Assembly: GCF_027257935.1 (NCBI RefSeq)
Contig: NZ_JANZKW010000001.1
Location: forward strand, 1,156,062 to 1,220,061
Reading direction: 5' to 3'
Length of the DNA: 64,000 nucleotides
DNA from: Chitinimonas sp. BJYL2
Lineage (GTDB): Bacteria > Pseudomonadota > Gammaproteobacteria > Burkholderiales > Chitinimonadaceae
The notes under the pieces are model-generated. The model saw only the letters and a list, made by a program, of their open reading frames with translations, ran no database searches and was not told the DNA's origin. The position numbers were made by a program, and so were the translations under genes. This document shows, one piece after another, positions 44,995 to 56,974 of the stretch. Within the stretch, counting starts at the first letter, position 1, and every line of letters starts with the position of its first letter.

Positions 44995-45039
44995 TCGCGC
45001 TTGGCGGTTCAGACCGAGCCACCAAGCGCGATTAACCAA
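44987..45039. repeat. 18-base perfect inverted repeat at the end of the HNH module
   Basis: Arms TTGGTTAATCGCGCTTGG (44987-45004) and CCAAGCGCGATTAACCAA (45022-45039) with a 17-base loop. It covers the stop of the preceding gene. There is no T-run after it, so a simple intrinsic terminator is not certain; a transcription end, mRNA-stabilising stem or recombination site are alternatives. Confidence 0.8.
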
Positions 45040-45146
45040 TGTCGTAGCAATACGCTAAGCGCCGCCGAGCGACTAGATATCTCGACCGGCAAGGCCTAGA
45101 TATTGGCGAATGATGCGGTGGGCAAGGAGCAGTTCGGCATCCATGA

Positions 45147-47200
<2,054 letters not shown>

Positions 47201-47317
47201 TGGCCCTAGGCGGGCAGAATGCCTGCGAAGCTAAGGCAAGTGTGGAATAATTACAAGGATTTGATACCTGTTTTGACCGGTGCCGCGATCAGCGGCATCT
47301 AGCGAAAGGAAGCCGCG

Positions 47318-47968
47318 ATGGATTGGGAACAAGCCCGTTACTACATGGTGGAACAGCAGATTCGTCCTTGGGATGTGCTGGATCAGACCATTCTGGGTTT
47401 GCTGCTGGAGCTCAAGCGCGAGGACTTCGTGCCTGCCGCGCATCGCGATCTGGCACTGGTGGACATGGAACTGCCGCTGGGCAATGGCCAGCGCATGCTG
47501 CAACCCAAGCTCGAAGCGCGCATCGCACAGGAAGTGGCGCTCACTGGCAAAGAGCGGGTACTCGAAATCGGCACTGGCGGTGCTTACCTGACTGCCCTGC
47601 TGGCGCGCCTGAGCAAGCAGGTCTACTCGGTGGAAATCGACGCGACCTTGGCCGATGCCGCGCGCCCCAAGCTGGCCAAGGCCGGCATCCAGAATGTGGT
47701 GGTTGAAATTGGCGATGCCGCCCGTGGCTGGACCAAGCACGCGCCTTACGATGTGATCGTCGCTTCGGGCTCCTACCCGACCACGCCGGATTTCCTGTTC
47801 GATCAGCTGACCGAGGGTGGCCGCCTGTTCGCGATTGTGGGCGAAGAGCCAGTGATGACGGCCACGCTGTATACGAAGACCGGTGGCTCGGTAGTGGCGA
47901 CCAAGCTGTTCGAGACGGTGGTGCAGCCGCTGCAGAACGTGCCGCAGCCCGAGCGCTTCGCATTCTGA
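47318..47968 (+). CDS. protein-L-isoaspartate O-methyltransferase family protein
   Basis: A 216-residue SAM-dependent methyltransferase. The PCMT-type N-terminus (ARYYMVEQQIRPWDVLDQTIL) and motif I VLEIGTGGAYLTALLA (about 78-93) are present. It belongs to the shorter PCMT-like group of betaproteobacteria and may repair isoaspartyl residues, but substrate specificity is unproven. It stands alone between thiC and the lipid A acyltransferases and is followed by a strong terminator. Confidence 0.8.
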   Translation: MDWEQARYYMVEQQIRPWDVLDQTILGLLLELKREDFVPAAHRDLALVDMELPLGNGQRMLQPKLEARIAQEVALTGKERVLEIGTGGAYLTALLARLSKQVYSVEIDATLADAARPKLAKAGIQNVVVEIGDAARGWTKHAPYDVIVASGSYPTTPDFLFDQLTEGGRLFAIVGEEPVMTATLYTKTGGSVVATKLFETVVQPLQNVPQPERFAF

Positions 47969-47995
47969 TCACGGCACCGACCCGCACAGCAAACG

Positions 47996-48023
47996 AAAAG
48001 CCCGGTTATGTGCCGGGCTTTTT
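47996..48023 (+). terminator. intrinsic terminator of the PCMT gene
   Basis: AAAA, then stem GCCCGG / CCGGGC with loop TTATGTG, then TTTTT. It is 27 bases after the stop. Confidence 0.9.
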
Positions 48024-48035
48024 CATGGGCCGCAG

Positions 48036-48112
48036 GGTGCAATCAGCAACGCGCCTTGCATCAATGGCTGGCATGGCCTTGGCGCTATGCGGCCTTGATG
48101 CGGCTCACACCT
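48036..48112. repeat. degenerate REP-like repeat
   Basis: Left unit GGTGCAAT...TTGCATC and a worn right unit (CTATGCGGCCTTGATGC...CACACC). It overlaps the stop codon of the lipid A acyltransferase gene at 48105-48107. Looks like an old copy of the family. Confidence 0.5.
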
Positions 48113-48974
48113 TGTCGTAAAACCCCGCCTCGCCCTCGGGCCGGGTCTTGAAGCGCTTGTGCAGCCAGAAGTATTGCGGCAGCGCATCCATGATGCGGGC
48201 TTCAAGCAGGGCGACCGTGCGGCGCGTGTCGGCAATCGGGTCGTCGCCGGGAAAATCAGCCAGCGGTGCCTCGATGCGGAACACGATGCCCGAGGGGTTG
48301 CGGGAGGCAAAGCAGGGCAAGACGACTGCGCCGGATGCCTTGGCCAATCGCGACAGGCCGGTAATGGTGGCCGCCGGTACGCCGAAGAAGGGGATGAACT
48401 CTGCATCGCGCGGGCCGAAATCCTGATCAGGGAAGTAATACAGCCGCCAACCTTCCTTCAGAGCCTTGAGTACCGGGCGGATGCCGGCCTGCCGCGATAG
48501 CAGCAGCCCATTGCCCAAGCGCGAGCGGCGATTGTGCATCCACGCATCCAGCGCGGCGCTTTTCTGTCTGGAGTAGATATCGACGACGCGAGTCTCCAGT
48601 GCCATGCGCATGCCACACAGTTCCAGCGCCGCAAAGTGGCCGGAGAACAGGATGACCGGCTTGCCCTCCTGTGCTTGCAGGTGCTCCAGTCCCTCCAGGT
48701 GCACATGCTTGCGCAGCCAGTCAGGCGACGCAAACCAGCTGTAGCCGTACTCCAGGATCGTGCGGGCCATGGCCCGGAAGTGTTCACGTAGTACCTGATT
48801 ACGTTTGGCTTCCGGCATGTCCGGGAAACACAGCCGCAGATTCGTCTGGCCGACGCGGCGGCGCTCATGCGCAAGCAGGTAAAGCAGATTGCCCAAGCCG
48901 CTGCCCAGTACATACACCACCCGGAAAGGCAGCCAGCGGAACAGCCACATCAGGCCAGCCAGCAGACGGATCAT
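48105..48974 (-). CDS. late lipid A acyltransferase (LpxL/HtrB-like)
   Basis: A 289-residue lysophospholipid-acyltransferase-family protein that adds secondary acyl chains to lipid A at the inner membrane. It has an N-terminal anchor (LLAGLMWLFRWLPFRVVYVLG) and the HX4(D/E) motif in FSGHFAALELCG (about 116-127). The substrate-site block RLYYFPDQDFGPRDAEFIPFFG is present. It overlaps the second acyltransferase gene by four bases. The precise acyl donor cannot be read from sequence. Confidence 0.85.
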   Translation of the reverse strand: MIRLLAGLMWLFRWLPFRVVYVLGSGLGNLLYLLAHERRRVGQTNLRLCFPDMPEAKRNQVLREHFRAMARTILEYGYSWFASPDWLRKHVHLEGLEHLQAQEGKPVILFSGHFAALELCGMRMALETRVVDIYSRQKSAALDAWMHNRRSRLGNGLLLSRQAGIRPVLKALKEGWRLYYFPDQDFGPRDAEFIPFFGVPAATITGLSRLAKASGAVVLPCFASRNPSGIVFRIEAPLADFPGDDPIADTRRTVALLEARIMDALPQYFWLHKRFKTRPEGEAGFYDKV

Positions 48975-49837
48975 GCTTGCTCTCCCAGGGGTGCCGACGC
49001 ACCGGCTGGTTGCTTGTAACGGTTGTAGCTCCACAGGTACTGGTCGGGAGACCGGCGAATCAGCTTTTCCACGTGCTGGTTCAGCAAACGGGCGTCCGCA
49101 TCTTTGTCACCACTGAACTCGCTGGTCATGGGCTCGATGTGCACGCGAAAGCCCCGACCCCAATCGAGCCGCTCTGCGTAAAAGAACAGCACGGCCGCGT
49201 TGGTAGCCTGCGCCAGGCGCGGTAGCAAGGTCATGGTGTAAGCCGGTTTGCCGAAGAACGGTGCCCACACCCCCTCACCGGCGCCGGGTGCCTGATCGGG
49301 CAGGATGACAGTGGCCTCGCCCTGTTTGAGCGCCTTCATCAACAGGCGCACCCCGGCCGCGGTGGCGGGGGCGGTTTTGGCGTTATCGCGCATCCGGCCG
49401 GCCTGCATCAGCGGCTCCAGCCAGCTCAGCTTGGGCGGGCGGTACATCGCGGTGAGCGGAAAAGGCAGGCGCGAGCTCACATAGCGCCCGGCGATATCAA
49501 AACCACCCAGATGTGGCGTCACGAAAATGATGGGGCGTTGCGCGGCCAGTGCGGCTTCGGCGTGTTCCCAACCTTCACAATGGCGTACCAGCCGGCAAAC
49601 CCGATCCGAAGGCAAGCCCCAGGCGGCGAGCAGCTCAAATGCCCCTTTGCCGTGCTGGACAATGCTTCGACTTAACAAACGGTTATAATTTTGGGCATCC
49701 GCTTGGCGAAGGTTATGGCTGAGCTGTTGGCGATAGCGTTTATCCGCCCGCCAGACCAACCAGCCAACCAGTGCCCCCATGCCATGCAGCATGAACAGTG
49801 GCAGACGTGCCAGGCACTTCAGTAGTAAAGTCAGCAT
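48971..49837 (-). CDS. second late lipid A acyltransferase (LpxL/LpxM family)
   Basis: A 288-residue paralogue of the neighbouring gene: N-terminal anchor (LLLKCLARLPLFMLHGMGALVGWLVW), HX4D motif in FVTPHLGGFDIAGRY (about 105-118) and ATVILPDQAPGAGEGVWAPFFG. The two are translationally coupled and likely acylate lipid A at different positions. It diverges from metK with a 90-base gap. Confidence 0.87.
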   Translation of the reverse strand: MLTLLLKCLARLPLFMLHGMGALVGWLVWRADKRYRQQLSHNLRQADAQNYNRLLSRSIVQHGKGAFELLAAWGLPSDRVCRLVRHCEGWEHAEAALAAQRPIIFVTPHLGGFDIAGRYVSSRLPFPLTAMYRPPKLSWLEPLMQAGRMRDNAKTAPATAAGVRLLMKALKQGEATVILPDQAPGAGEGVWAPFFGKPAYTMTLLPRLAQATNAAVLFFYAERLDWGRGFRVHIEPMTSEFSGDKDADARLLNQHVEKLIRRSPDQYLWSYNRYKQPAGASAPLGEQA

Positions 49838-49927
49838 CCGATAACCGTTCTTTTGAATCTGCTTATTTTAGCGGGTTTACCTACCCAGCCGCGCACTCTG
49901 CGGCACCAGCGACAAGAGGAGTAATCC

Positions 49928-51097
<1,170 letters not shown>

Positions 51098-51116
51098 GCA
51101 GCTGATTTGGCAGATG

Positions 51117-51145
51117 AACGCCCCGCCACAGCGGGGCGTTTTGTT
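51117..51145 (+). terminator. intrinsic terminator of metK
   Basis: Stem AACGCCCCGC / GCGGGGCGTT with loop CACA, followed by TTGTTTT. Confidence 0.9.
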
Positions 51146-51161
51146 TTAGAATGCGCACCTA

Positions 51162-51220
51162 CCGGGGAGCGCTGCGAGGTCGTTCGATCCCAGGCCCGGT
51201 TATCTTCAAAACTGCGCTCA
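51162..51220 (+). promoter_or_regulatory. S-adenosylhomocysteine (SAH) riboswitch upstream of ahcY
   Basis: CCGGGGAGCGCTGCGAGG ... CCCAGGCCCGG ... CTGCGCTCAC matches the SAH aptamer consensus. Stem CCGGG (51162-51166) pairs with CCCGG (51195-51199), and AGCGC (51168-51172) with GCGCT (51214-51218) as the pseudoknot-type pairing. SAH riboswitches turn on ahcY when SAH builds up. Confidence 0.88.
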
Positions 51221-51262
51221 CCTGACCAACCCCGTGCCGGGCACGGGATGCACAACAGGTGA
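51217..51262 (+). promoter_or_regulatory. alternative stem-loop, probable SAH riboswitch expression platform
   Basis: CTCACCTG (51217-51224) is complementary to CAGGTGAG (51255-51262), enclosing the hairpin CCCGTGC-cgg-GCACGGG. Its left arm overlaps the aptamer 3' strand, so aptamer and this stem should exclude each other. Confidence 0.6.
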
Positions 51263-51332
51263 GAACCGCATCCCGCTGGATTCATGCATCCAGATCCCGG
51301 CCACTTTGTTCACGTTTATAAGGACGAACACC

Positions 51333-52733
51333 GTGGCTGACTTCAAAGATTACGTCATTGCCGATCTCTCCCTGGCCGATTGGGGCCGCAAGGAGATCAA
51401 GATTGCCGAAACCGAAATGCCGGGCCTGATGGCCATCCGCGAAGAATTCGCGGCCAGCCAGCCGCTGCGTGGCGCGCGCATCACCGGTTCGCTGCACATG
51501 ACCATCCAGACCGCCGTGCTGATCGAGACGCTGCAAGCACTCGGCGCGCAGGTGCGCTGGGCTTCGTGCAACATCTTCTCGACGCAGGATCACGCCGCTG
51601 CCGCTATTGCCGCTGCCGGCACGCCCGTGTTCGCCGTCAAGGGCGAATCGCTGGCTGACTACTGGGAATACACGCACCGCATCTTCGAATGGGCCGATGG
51701 CGGCTACAGCAACATGATTCTGGATGACGGCGGCGATGCCACCGTGCTGCTGCATCTGGGTGCTCGCGCCGAGCAGGATCTGGCTGTACTGAACCACCCG
51801 ACCAGCGAAGAGGAAACCATCCTGTTCGCTTCCATCAAGGCCAAGCTGGCCGTGGACAAGACCTGGTACTCGACGCGTCTGGCCCATATCAAGGGCGTGA
51901 CCGAAGAAACCACCACCGGCGTGCATCGCCTGTACCAGATGCACCAGCGTGGCGACCTCAAGTTCCCCGCCATCAACGTCAACGACTCGGTCACCAAGTC
52001 CAAGTTCGACAACCTGTACGGCTGCCGCGAATCGCTGGTCGATGGCATCAAGCGCGCGACCGACGTGATGATCGCCGGCAAGGTGGCCGTGGTCGCCGGC
52101 TATGGCGATGTGGGCAAGGGCTCGGCACAGGCACTGCGCGCGCTGTCGGCGCAGGTCTGGGTGACCGAAATCGACCCGATCTGCGCATTGCAAGCCGCGA
52201 TGGAAGGCTACCGCGTGGTGACCATGGATTACGCGGCCGACAAGGCTGATATCTTCGTCACCGCCACCGGCAACTACCACATCATCACCCATGACCACAT
52301 GGCCAAGATGAAAGACCAGGCCATCGTCTGCAATATCGGTCACTTCGATAACGAGATCGAAGTCGCCGCGCTGGAGAAGTACCAGTGGGAAGAGATCAAG
52401 CCGCAGGTTGACCATGTGATCTTCCCGGACGGCAAGCGCATCATCCTGCTGGCCAAGGGCCGTCTGGTGAACCTGGGTTGCGCCACGGGCCACCCGAGCT
52501 ACGTGATGTCGTCCTCGTTCGCTAACCAGACCATCGCCCAGATCGAGCTGTTCACGCGTACGGCCGATTACCCGATCGGTGTGTACACGCTGCCCAAGCA
52601 TCTGGACGAAAAGGTTGCCCGCCTGCAGCTCAAAAAGCTCAACGTGCAGCTGACCGAGCTGACCGATGCGCAAGCGGCGTATATCGGCGTGCAGAAGCAA
52701 GGCCCGTACAAGCCGGATCACTATCGCTACTAA
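51333..52733 (+). CDS. ahcY: adenosylhomocysteinase AhcY (SAH hydrolase)
   Basis: A 466-residue NAD-dependent enzyme splitting SAH to homocysteine and adenosine. Signatures are [43 protein letters not shown] (catalytic Lys/Asp region), the NAD motif [11 protein letters not shown] and the C-terminal KPDHYRY. The GTG start at 51333 has AAGGA upstream and fits the family start; the longer open frame runs through the riboswitch. It recycles the product of all SAM methylations and feeds MetH with homocysteine. Confidence 0.95.
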   Translation: MADFKDYVIADLSLADWGRKEIKIAETEMPGLMAIREEFAASQPLRGARITGSLHMTIQTAVLIETLQALGAQVRWASCNIFSTQDHAAAAIAAAGTPVFAVKGESLADYWEYTHRIFEWADGGYSNMILDDGGDATVLLHLGARAEQDLAVLNHPTSEEETILFASIKAKLAVDKTWYSTRLAHIKGVTEETTTGVHRLYQMHQRGDLKFPAINVNDSVTKSKFDNLYGCRESLVDGIKRATDVMIAGKVAVVAGYGDVGKGSAQALRALSAQVWVTEIDPICALQAAMEGYRVVTMDYAADKADIFVTATGNYHIITHDHMAKMKDQAIVCNIGHFDNEIEVAALEKYQWEEIKPQVDHVIFPDGKRIILLAKGRLVNLGCATGHPSYVMSSSFANQTIAQIELFTRTADYPIGVYTLPKHLDEKVARLQLKKLNVQLTELTDAQAAYIGVQKQGPYKPDHYRY

Positions 52734-52740
52734 GCCGTAC

Positions 52741-52771
52741 GGCAACGCCCCGCGCCCTGCGGGGCGTTGCC
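52741..52771 (+). terminator. strong hairpin after ahcY
   Basis: Perfect 13-base arms GGCAACGCCCCGC / GCGGGGCGTTGCC with loop GCCCT. It is followed by TATACC, without a T-run, so termination may be partial. Confidence 0.7.
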
Positions 52772-52789
52772 TATACCGGATGCAAATCG

Positions 52790-53296
52790 ATGAGTCTCAG
52801 CCTGCATACCGACCGACTCGATCTGGTGCCGCCCACCGAATCGCACACCGATGCCTATCTGGCGCTGTATGGCGACGAAGCGGCCACGCATTTCATTCCG
52901 CACACGCGTGTCGCCACCCGCACGGCGGCCTGGTTCAAAGTGGCCGCACACCTGGGCCACTGGCAGTTGCGGGGTTATGGCTTTTGGGTGGTGCAGCGGC
53001 GTGATACCGGCGAGGTCATCGGCAATCTGGGGCTGATGTACCCGGCGGAGAATCCGGCGCTGGAAATCGGCTGGCTGATTGCGCCCATGCACCAGGGCAA
53101 GGGCTATGCGCTTGAAGGAACGCGTGCTGCCTTGGCCCATGCGTTTGACGTAATCGGCGCCGACCGCGTCATCGCCCGCATCGACGCCGGCAATACGGCG
53201 TCGCAGACACTGGCCCGGCGGCTGCGCATGGTGCCCGATGCCGCCTTGTCCACCGAGTCGCTGGGCGTCTGGCAAGCCTTGCGATCTGCTTCATAA
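52790..53296 (+). CDS. GNAT acetyltransferase (RimJ/RimL-like)
   Basis: A 168-residue acetyltransferase. Start LHTDRLDLVPPTESHTDAYLALYGDEA and the acetyl-CoA pocket AMHQGKGYALEGTRAALAHAFDVIGADRVIARIDAGNTAS are typical of the RimJ/RimL subfamily. The substrate (ribosomal protein N-terminus, amino acid or small molecule) is unknown. It lies between ahcY and metF on the same strand. Confidence 0.8.
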   Translation: MSLSLHTDRLDLVPPTESHTDAYLALYGDEAATHFIPHTRVATRTAAWFKVAAHLGHWQLRGYGFWVVQRRDTGEVIGNLGLMYPAENPALEIGWLIAPMHQGKGYALEGTRAALAHAFDVIGADRVIARIDAGNTASQTLARRLRMVPDAALSTESLGVWQALRSAS

Positions 53297-53301
53297 GTAC
53301 A

Positions 53302-53314
53302 TGCACGCAATTCA
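53302..53314 (+). promoter_or_regulatory. candidate MetR box upstream of metF
   Basis: TGCACGCAATTCA compared with the MetR consensus TGAA-N5-TTCA: one mismatch. Shares ATG...G-AATTCAT with the candidate box before metH. Confidence 0.4.
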
Positions 53315-53372
53315 TTAGCTGCCGTAAAGGGCAGTGTTAGCATTCATCGACCTACTGCACAGAGACTTCGCC

Positions 53373-54200
53373 GTGAACCCGACCTACAGCTTCGAATTCT
53401 TCCCGCCCAAGACCCCTGAGGGCATCGAGAAGCTGCGCAATACGCGGCGTCAGCTGGCCCAGCTCAAGCCCGAGTTCTTCTCGGTGACGTTTGGTGCGGG
53501 CGGCACCACACAGCAGGGCACGCTCGATACCGTGCTGGAAATCCAGTCCGAAGGCTTCGAGGCTGCGCCGCATCTGAGCTGCGTGGGTTCCACCAAGGAA
53601 AACGTTGCAGCACTGCTCAATACTTACCGCGAGAACGGCATTCGCCGCATTGTCGCGCTGCGGGGCGATATCCCCAGCGGCATGGTCGAGTTCGGTGAAT
53701 TCCGTTACGCCAACGAGTTGGTCGCCTTCATCCGCGAGCAGCATGGCGACTGGTTCCATATCGAGATCGCGGCCTACCCCGAGTACCACCCGCAGGCCCG
53801 CACGGCGCATGACGATATCGCCAACTTCGTGCGCAAGGCACAAGCCGGTGCCGATTCTGCGATGACCCAGTACTTCTTCAACCCCGATGCCTACTTTGCC
53901 TTTGTGGACGAAGTGCGCGCACGCGGGGTGGAGATTCCCATCGTGCCGGGCATCATGCCCATCAATAACTTCAGCCAGCTGGCGCGGTTTTCCGATACCT
54001 GCGGTGCGGAGATTCCGCGCTGGTTGCGGCTCAAGCTGCAAAGCTATGGCGATGACACCGCGTCCATCAAGGCGCTGGGCCTCGATGTGATCACCGATCT
54101 GTGCCGCAAGCTGCTCGATGGCGGCGCACCGGGGCTGCATTTCTATACCCTGAACTCGGCCGGTGCCGTCTCCACGATCTGGCAGCGCCTCGGGCTGTAA
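53373..54200 (+). CDS. metF: 5,10-methylenetetrahydrofolate reductase MetF
   Basis: A 275-residue FAD enzyme making 5-methyl-THF, the methyl donor of MetH. Signatures are YSFEFFPPKTPEG at the start, EFFSVTFGAGGTTQ, HLSCVGSTKENVAALL, RRIVALRGDIP and TQYFFNPDAYFAF. The GTG at 53373 is preferred, with AGAGA upstream and the family N-terminus; an in-frame TTG at 53334 is an alternative. A REP-like repeat follows its stop. Confidence 0.95.
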   Translation: MNPTYSFEFFPPKTPEGIEKLRNTRRQLAQLKPEFFSVTFGAGGTTQQGTLDTVLEIQSEGFEAAPHLSCVGSTKENVAALLNTYRENGIRRIVALRGDIPSGMVEFGEFRYANELVAFIREQHGDWFHIEIAAYPEYHPQARTAHDDIANFVRKAQAGADSAMTQYFFNPDAYFAFVDEVRARGVEIPIVPGIMPINNFSQLARFSDTCGAEIPRWLRLKLQSYGDDTASIKALGLDVITDLCRKLLDGGAPGLHFYTLNSAGAVSTIWQRLGL

Positions 54201-54221
54201 GGCGCTCGACGCGTAGGGCCG

Positions 54222-54311
54222 TGTAGGGTGCAATAAGCGCAGCGCATTGCACCAAGGGGCGGGGCACGGCATCGGTGCAATGCGGCCTCTGACCCTATTG
54301 ACACCCTACGG
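54222..54311. repeat. REP-like repeat, two facing units (best-preserved copy)
   Basis: Outer boundaries TGTAGGG and CCCTACGG mirror each other. Left unit (54227-54253) has arms GGTGCAAT / ATTGCACC around AAGCGCAGCGC; right unit (54274-54305) has GGTGCAATGCGGCC...TATTGACACC. Confidence 0.8.
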
Positions 54312-54420
54312 CGTTCGCAGCTGAGCGTGCAGGAAAGCGTCACCGTTTGGCCGAGCAAGCATGCGCTTGGCCGGCTGCGGTATATAATTGCACGCTTATC
54401 CCAGATTTTGTCCCTATCTG

Positions 54421-56949
54421 ATGCTCAAGTATCTCGGCCTCGACAGGCCGTTTTTATTGCTCGCGCGCAAGCTGCTGTTTACCGTGGTGCGCACACAGAT
54501 GCTGTCCGAAACCCCGCAGGCGCTGGGGTTGGATCCGGACAAGCCGGTTTGCTACGTGCTGGCGCGGCGTTTTGTGAGCAATATCCTGGTGCTGGAGCGC
54601 GAAGTCATGGCCGCCGGCCTGCGCTCGCCGCTCGATGGCATTGCCGCCAATGGCATCCGCGAATCGCGCGCGTTTTTCTTCAGCCGCCGCAGTGAGCCCT
54701 GGTTCGGCCGCCGCAAAGATGTCGGCTATTCGCCACGGCTGGAACGGCTGACGCAGGCGGTGCGCAACCGACCCGATTTCGATGTGCAGATCGTGCCGGT
54801 CACGATCCTGTGGGGCCGCACGCCCGATAAGGAAAGCTCGATCTGGAAGGTGATCTTTTCCGAGAGCTGGTCGCCCCGTGGCGGCTTCCGCCAACTGTTC
54901 ACCATCCTGTTGCATGGCCGCCAAACCCTGGTGCGCTTTGGCCAGCCGGTTTCGCTGCGCGAACTGGTCAGCGATGCCGAAGATCAGGAGCGTGCCCTTC
55001 GCAAGGTGGGCCGGGTATTGCGTGTGCACTTTCGCCAGCAACGCGAGATGGCGATTGGTCCCGATCTCTCGCACCGCCGCACCCAGGTCGATGGCCTGAT
55101 CGAGACCGAGGCCGTACGCGGCGCCATTAGCGCACTCGCAGCCGAGAACGGCGGCGGTCCCAACGCGCTGCTCAAGGCCGAGGACAAGGCCCGTCGCTAC
55201 GCCTGGGAAATTGCCGCCGACTACAGCTACCCGGTCGTGCGCGTGTTCCACCGCTTCCTGACCTGGCTGTGGACGCGCCTGTACGACGGCGTGGAACTGC
55301 ACAATTTTGATACGGTGACCGGCGTCGCACCCGATCACGAAATCATCTACGTGCCCTGCCACCGCAGCCATATCGACTACCTGCTGCTCAGCTATATCGT
55401 GTTCCAGCAAGGTTTGATGATTCCGCATATCGCGGCGGGCGCTAACCTGAATTTGCCTGTGGTTGGCAGCATCCTGCGCCGTGGCGGTGCCTTCTTCCTG
55501 CGCCGCTCGTTCAAGGGCAACAAGCTCTACGCCGCCGTGTTCAACGAATACCTGCACATGGTGATCGCCAAGGGCTTCCCCATCGAGTACTTCGTCGAAG
55601 GCGGCCGCTCGCGCACTGGCCGCTTGCTGCAGCCGCGCCCCGGCATGCTGGCGATGACGCTGCAGAGTTATCTGCGGGATCGCAATCGACCCATTGTGTT
55701 CATCCCGGTCTATATCGGCTACGAGAAGCTGTTCGAGGGCAAGAGCTATATCGGCGAGCTGATGGGCAAGCCCAAGCAGAAGGAATCGTTGTTCAGCCTG
55801 CTGCTGACGGTGCGCGAGCTCAAGAAGAACTTCGGCAAGGTGCATGTGAACTTTGGCGAGCCCATCAAGCTCACGGATGCGCTGGCACAAACCCATCCTG
55901 GTTGGCGCGATGAACCGCCGCTCGACGAGACGCGCCCCGCCTGGTTTACCCAGTGCGTCAGTGGCGTGGGTGCGCAGATTGCCGATCGCATTAACAATGC
56001 CGCCGTGGTGAACCCGGTGAACCTGCTGAGTCTGGCGCTGCTGGCCACCCCGCGCCATGCGATGGATGAAGACCAGCTCGTCGCCCAGCTAGATGGCTAT
56101 CGCCGCCTGCTGGAGGCGGTGCCCTACGATGCGCGAACCCGCCTGACCAGCATGGATGGCCGCGCCATCATCGAGCATTGCGAACGCCTGAGTCTGCTGC
56201 AACGCCATCCACATGCGCTGGGCGATGTGATGCACTTTCCGCAGGAAGAGGCCGTGTTGTGCAGCTATATGCGGAACAATGTGCTCCACTGCGTGGCGAT
56301 TCCCTCGCTGATCGCCTGCTTGTTCACCCGCAATGCGCAGCTGAGCCGTGAACAGATCGGCAATCTGGCCAAGACCGTGTACCCCTTCCTGCGTGCCGAG
56401 CTGTGCCTGCGCTGGCAGCCCGAAGCGCTATGCGAGGCGCTGGATCGTTACCTGGCTGCGCTGGTGGAACTGGGCTGGCTCACGCAGAGCAGCGGCCGCG
56501 AAGGCATCTATCTGGCGCCCAACAATATCAGCGACGAATACATCCAGCTCACGCTGCTGGCACAAGCCGTACGCCCGGCGCTGGTACGTTACTTCATCTC
56601 GCTATCGATGCTGACCCAGCAGGGTAGCGGCGCGATCAGTGCCGACGAGCTTGAAGCCCTTTGTCACCTGCTGGCGCAGCGGATTTCCTTGTTGCGCGAA
56701 TTCAGCGCCCCGGAATTTTTCGACCGCGCAATCTTCCGCACCTTTATCGGCACACTCAAACAGGCCGGCTTTGCCAGCGAGGACGATGCCGGCAAGCTGG
56801 TCTTCAACGGCGCCTTGCGCGCCGCAGCGGCTGAGTCGCGTTATGTGCTGTCGCCGGATGTACGCCAGAGCGTGCTGCATCTGACGCGGCTGGACCGCGG
56901 TACGGTCGAGCAGGCGCTGACGCGATTGGCGGCCAAAGGCAAGGTCTAA
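54421..56949 (+). CDS. plsB: glycerol-3-phosphate O-acyltransferase PlsB
   Basis: An 842-residue membrane-associated acyltransferase catalysing the first step of phospholipid synthesis. The catalytic HX4D motif is PCHRSHIDYLLL (about 314). Other acyltransferase blocks are GGAFFLRRSFKGN, FVEGGRSRTGR and IVFIPVYIGYEKL. Length and N-terminus fit PlsB (about 810-850). The ATG at 54421 is used; the region before it has a TATAAT (54383-54388) but no good -35. Confidence 0.94.
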   Translation: MLKYLGLDRPFLLLARKLLFTVVRTQMLSETPQALGLDPDKPVCYVLARRFVSNILVLEREVMAAGLRSPLDGIAANGIRESRAFFFSRRSEPWFGRRKDVGYSPRLERLTQAVRNRPDFDVQIVPVTILWGRTPDKESSIWKVIFSESWSPRGGFRQLFTILLHGRQTLVRFGQPVSLRELVSDAEDQERALRKVGRVLRVHFRQQREMAIGPDLSHRRTQVDGLIETEAVRGAISALAAENGGGPNALLKAEDKARRYAWEIAADYSYPVVRVFHRFLTWLWTRLYDGVELHNFDTVTGVAPDHEIIYVPCHRSHIDYLLLSYIVFQQGLMIPHIAAGANLNLPVVGSILRRGGAFFLRRSFKGNKLYAAVFNEYLHMVIAKGFPIEYFVEGGRSRTGRLLQPRPGMLAMTLQSYLRDRNRPIVFIPVYIGYEKLFEGKSYIGELMGKPKQKESLFSLLLTVRELKKNFGKVHVNFGEPIKLTDALAQTHPGWRDEPPLDETRPAWFTQCVSGVGAQIADRINNAAVVNPVNLLSLALLATPRHAMDEDQLVAQLDGYRRLLEAVPYDARTRLTSMDGRAIIEHCERLSLLQRHPHALGDVMHFPQEEAVLCSYMRNNVLHCVAIPSLIACLFTRNAQLSREQIGNLAKTVYPFLRAELCLRWQPEALCEALDRYLAALVELGWLTQSSGREGIYLAPNNISDEYIQLTLLAQAVRPALVRYFISLSMLTQQGSGAISADELEALCHLLAQRISLLREFSAPEFFDRAIFRTFIGTLKQAGFASEDDAGKLVFNGALRAAAAESRYVLSPDVRQSVLHLTRLDRGTVEQALTRLAAKGKV

Positions 56950-56974
56950 GACCGGAGCGCAGGCTGTAGGGATG

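Noticed and set aside
44987-45039. Integron attC site
   Set aside because: The stem is perfect and lacks the GTTRRRY/RYYYAAC core pairs and extrahelical bases that attC needs; no integrase gene is present.
49838-49927. MetR box upstream of metK (TGAATCTGCTTAT)
   Set aside because: Two mismatches in the right half-site and no shared flank with the metF and metH boxes.
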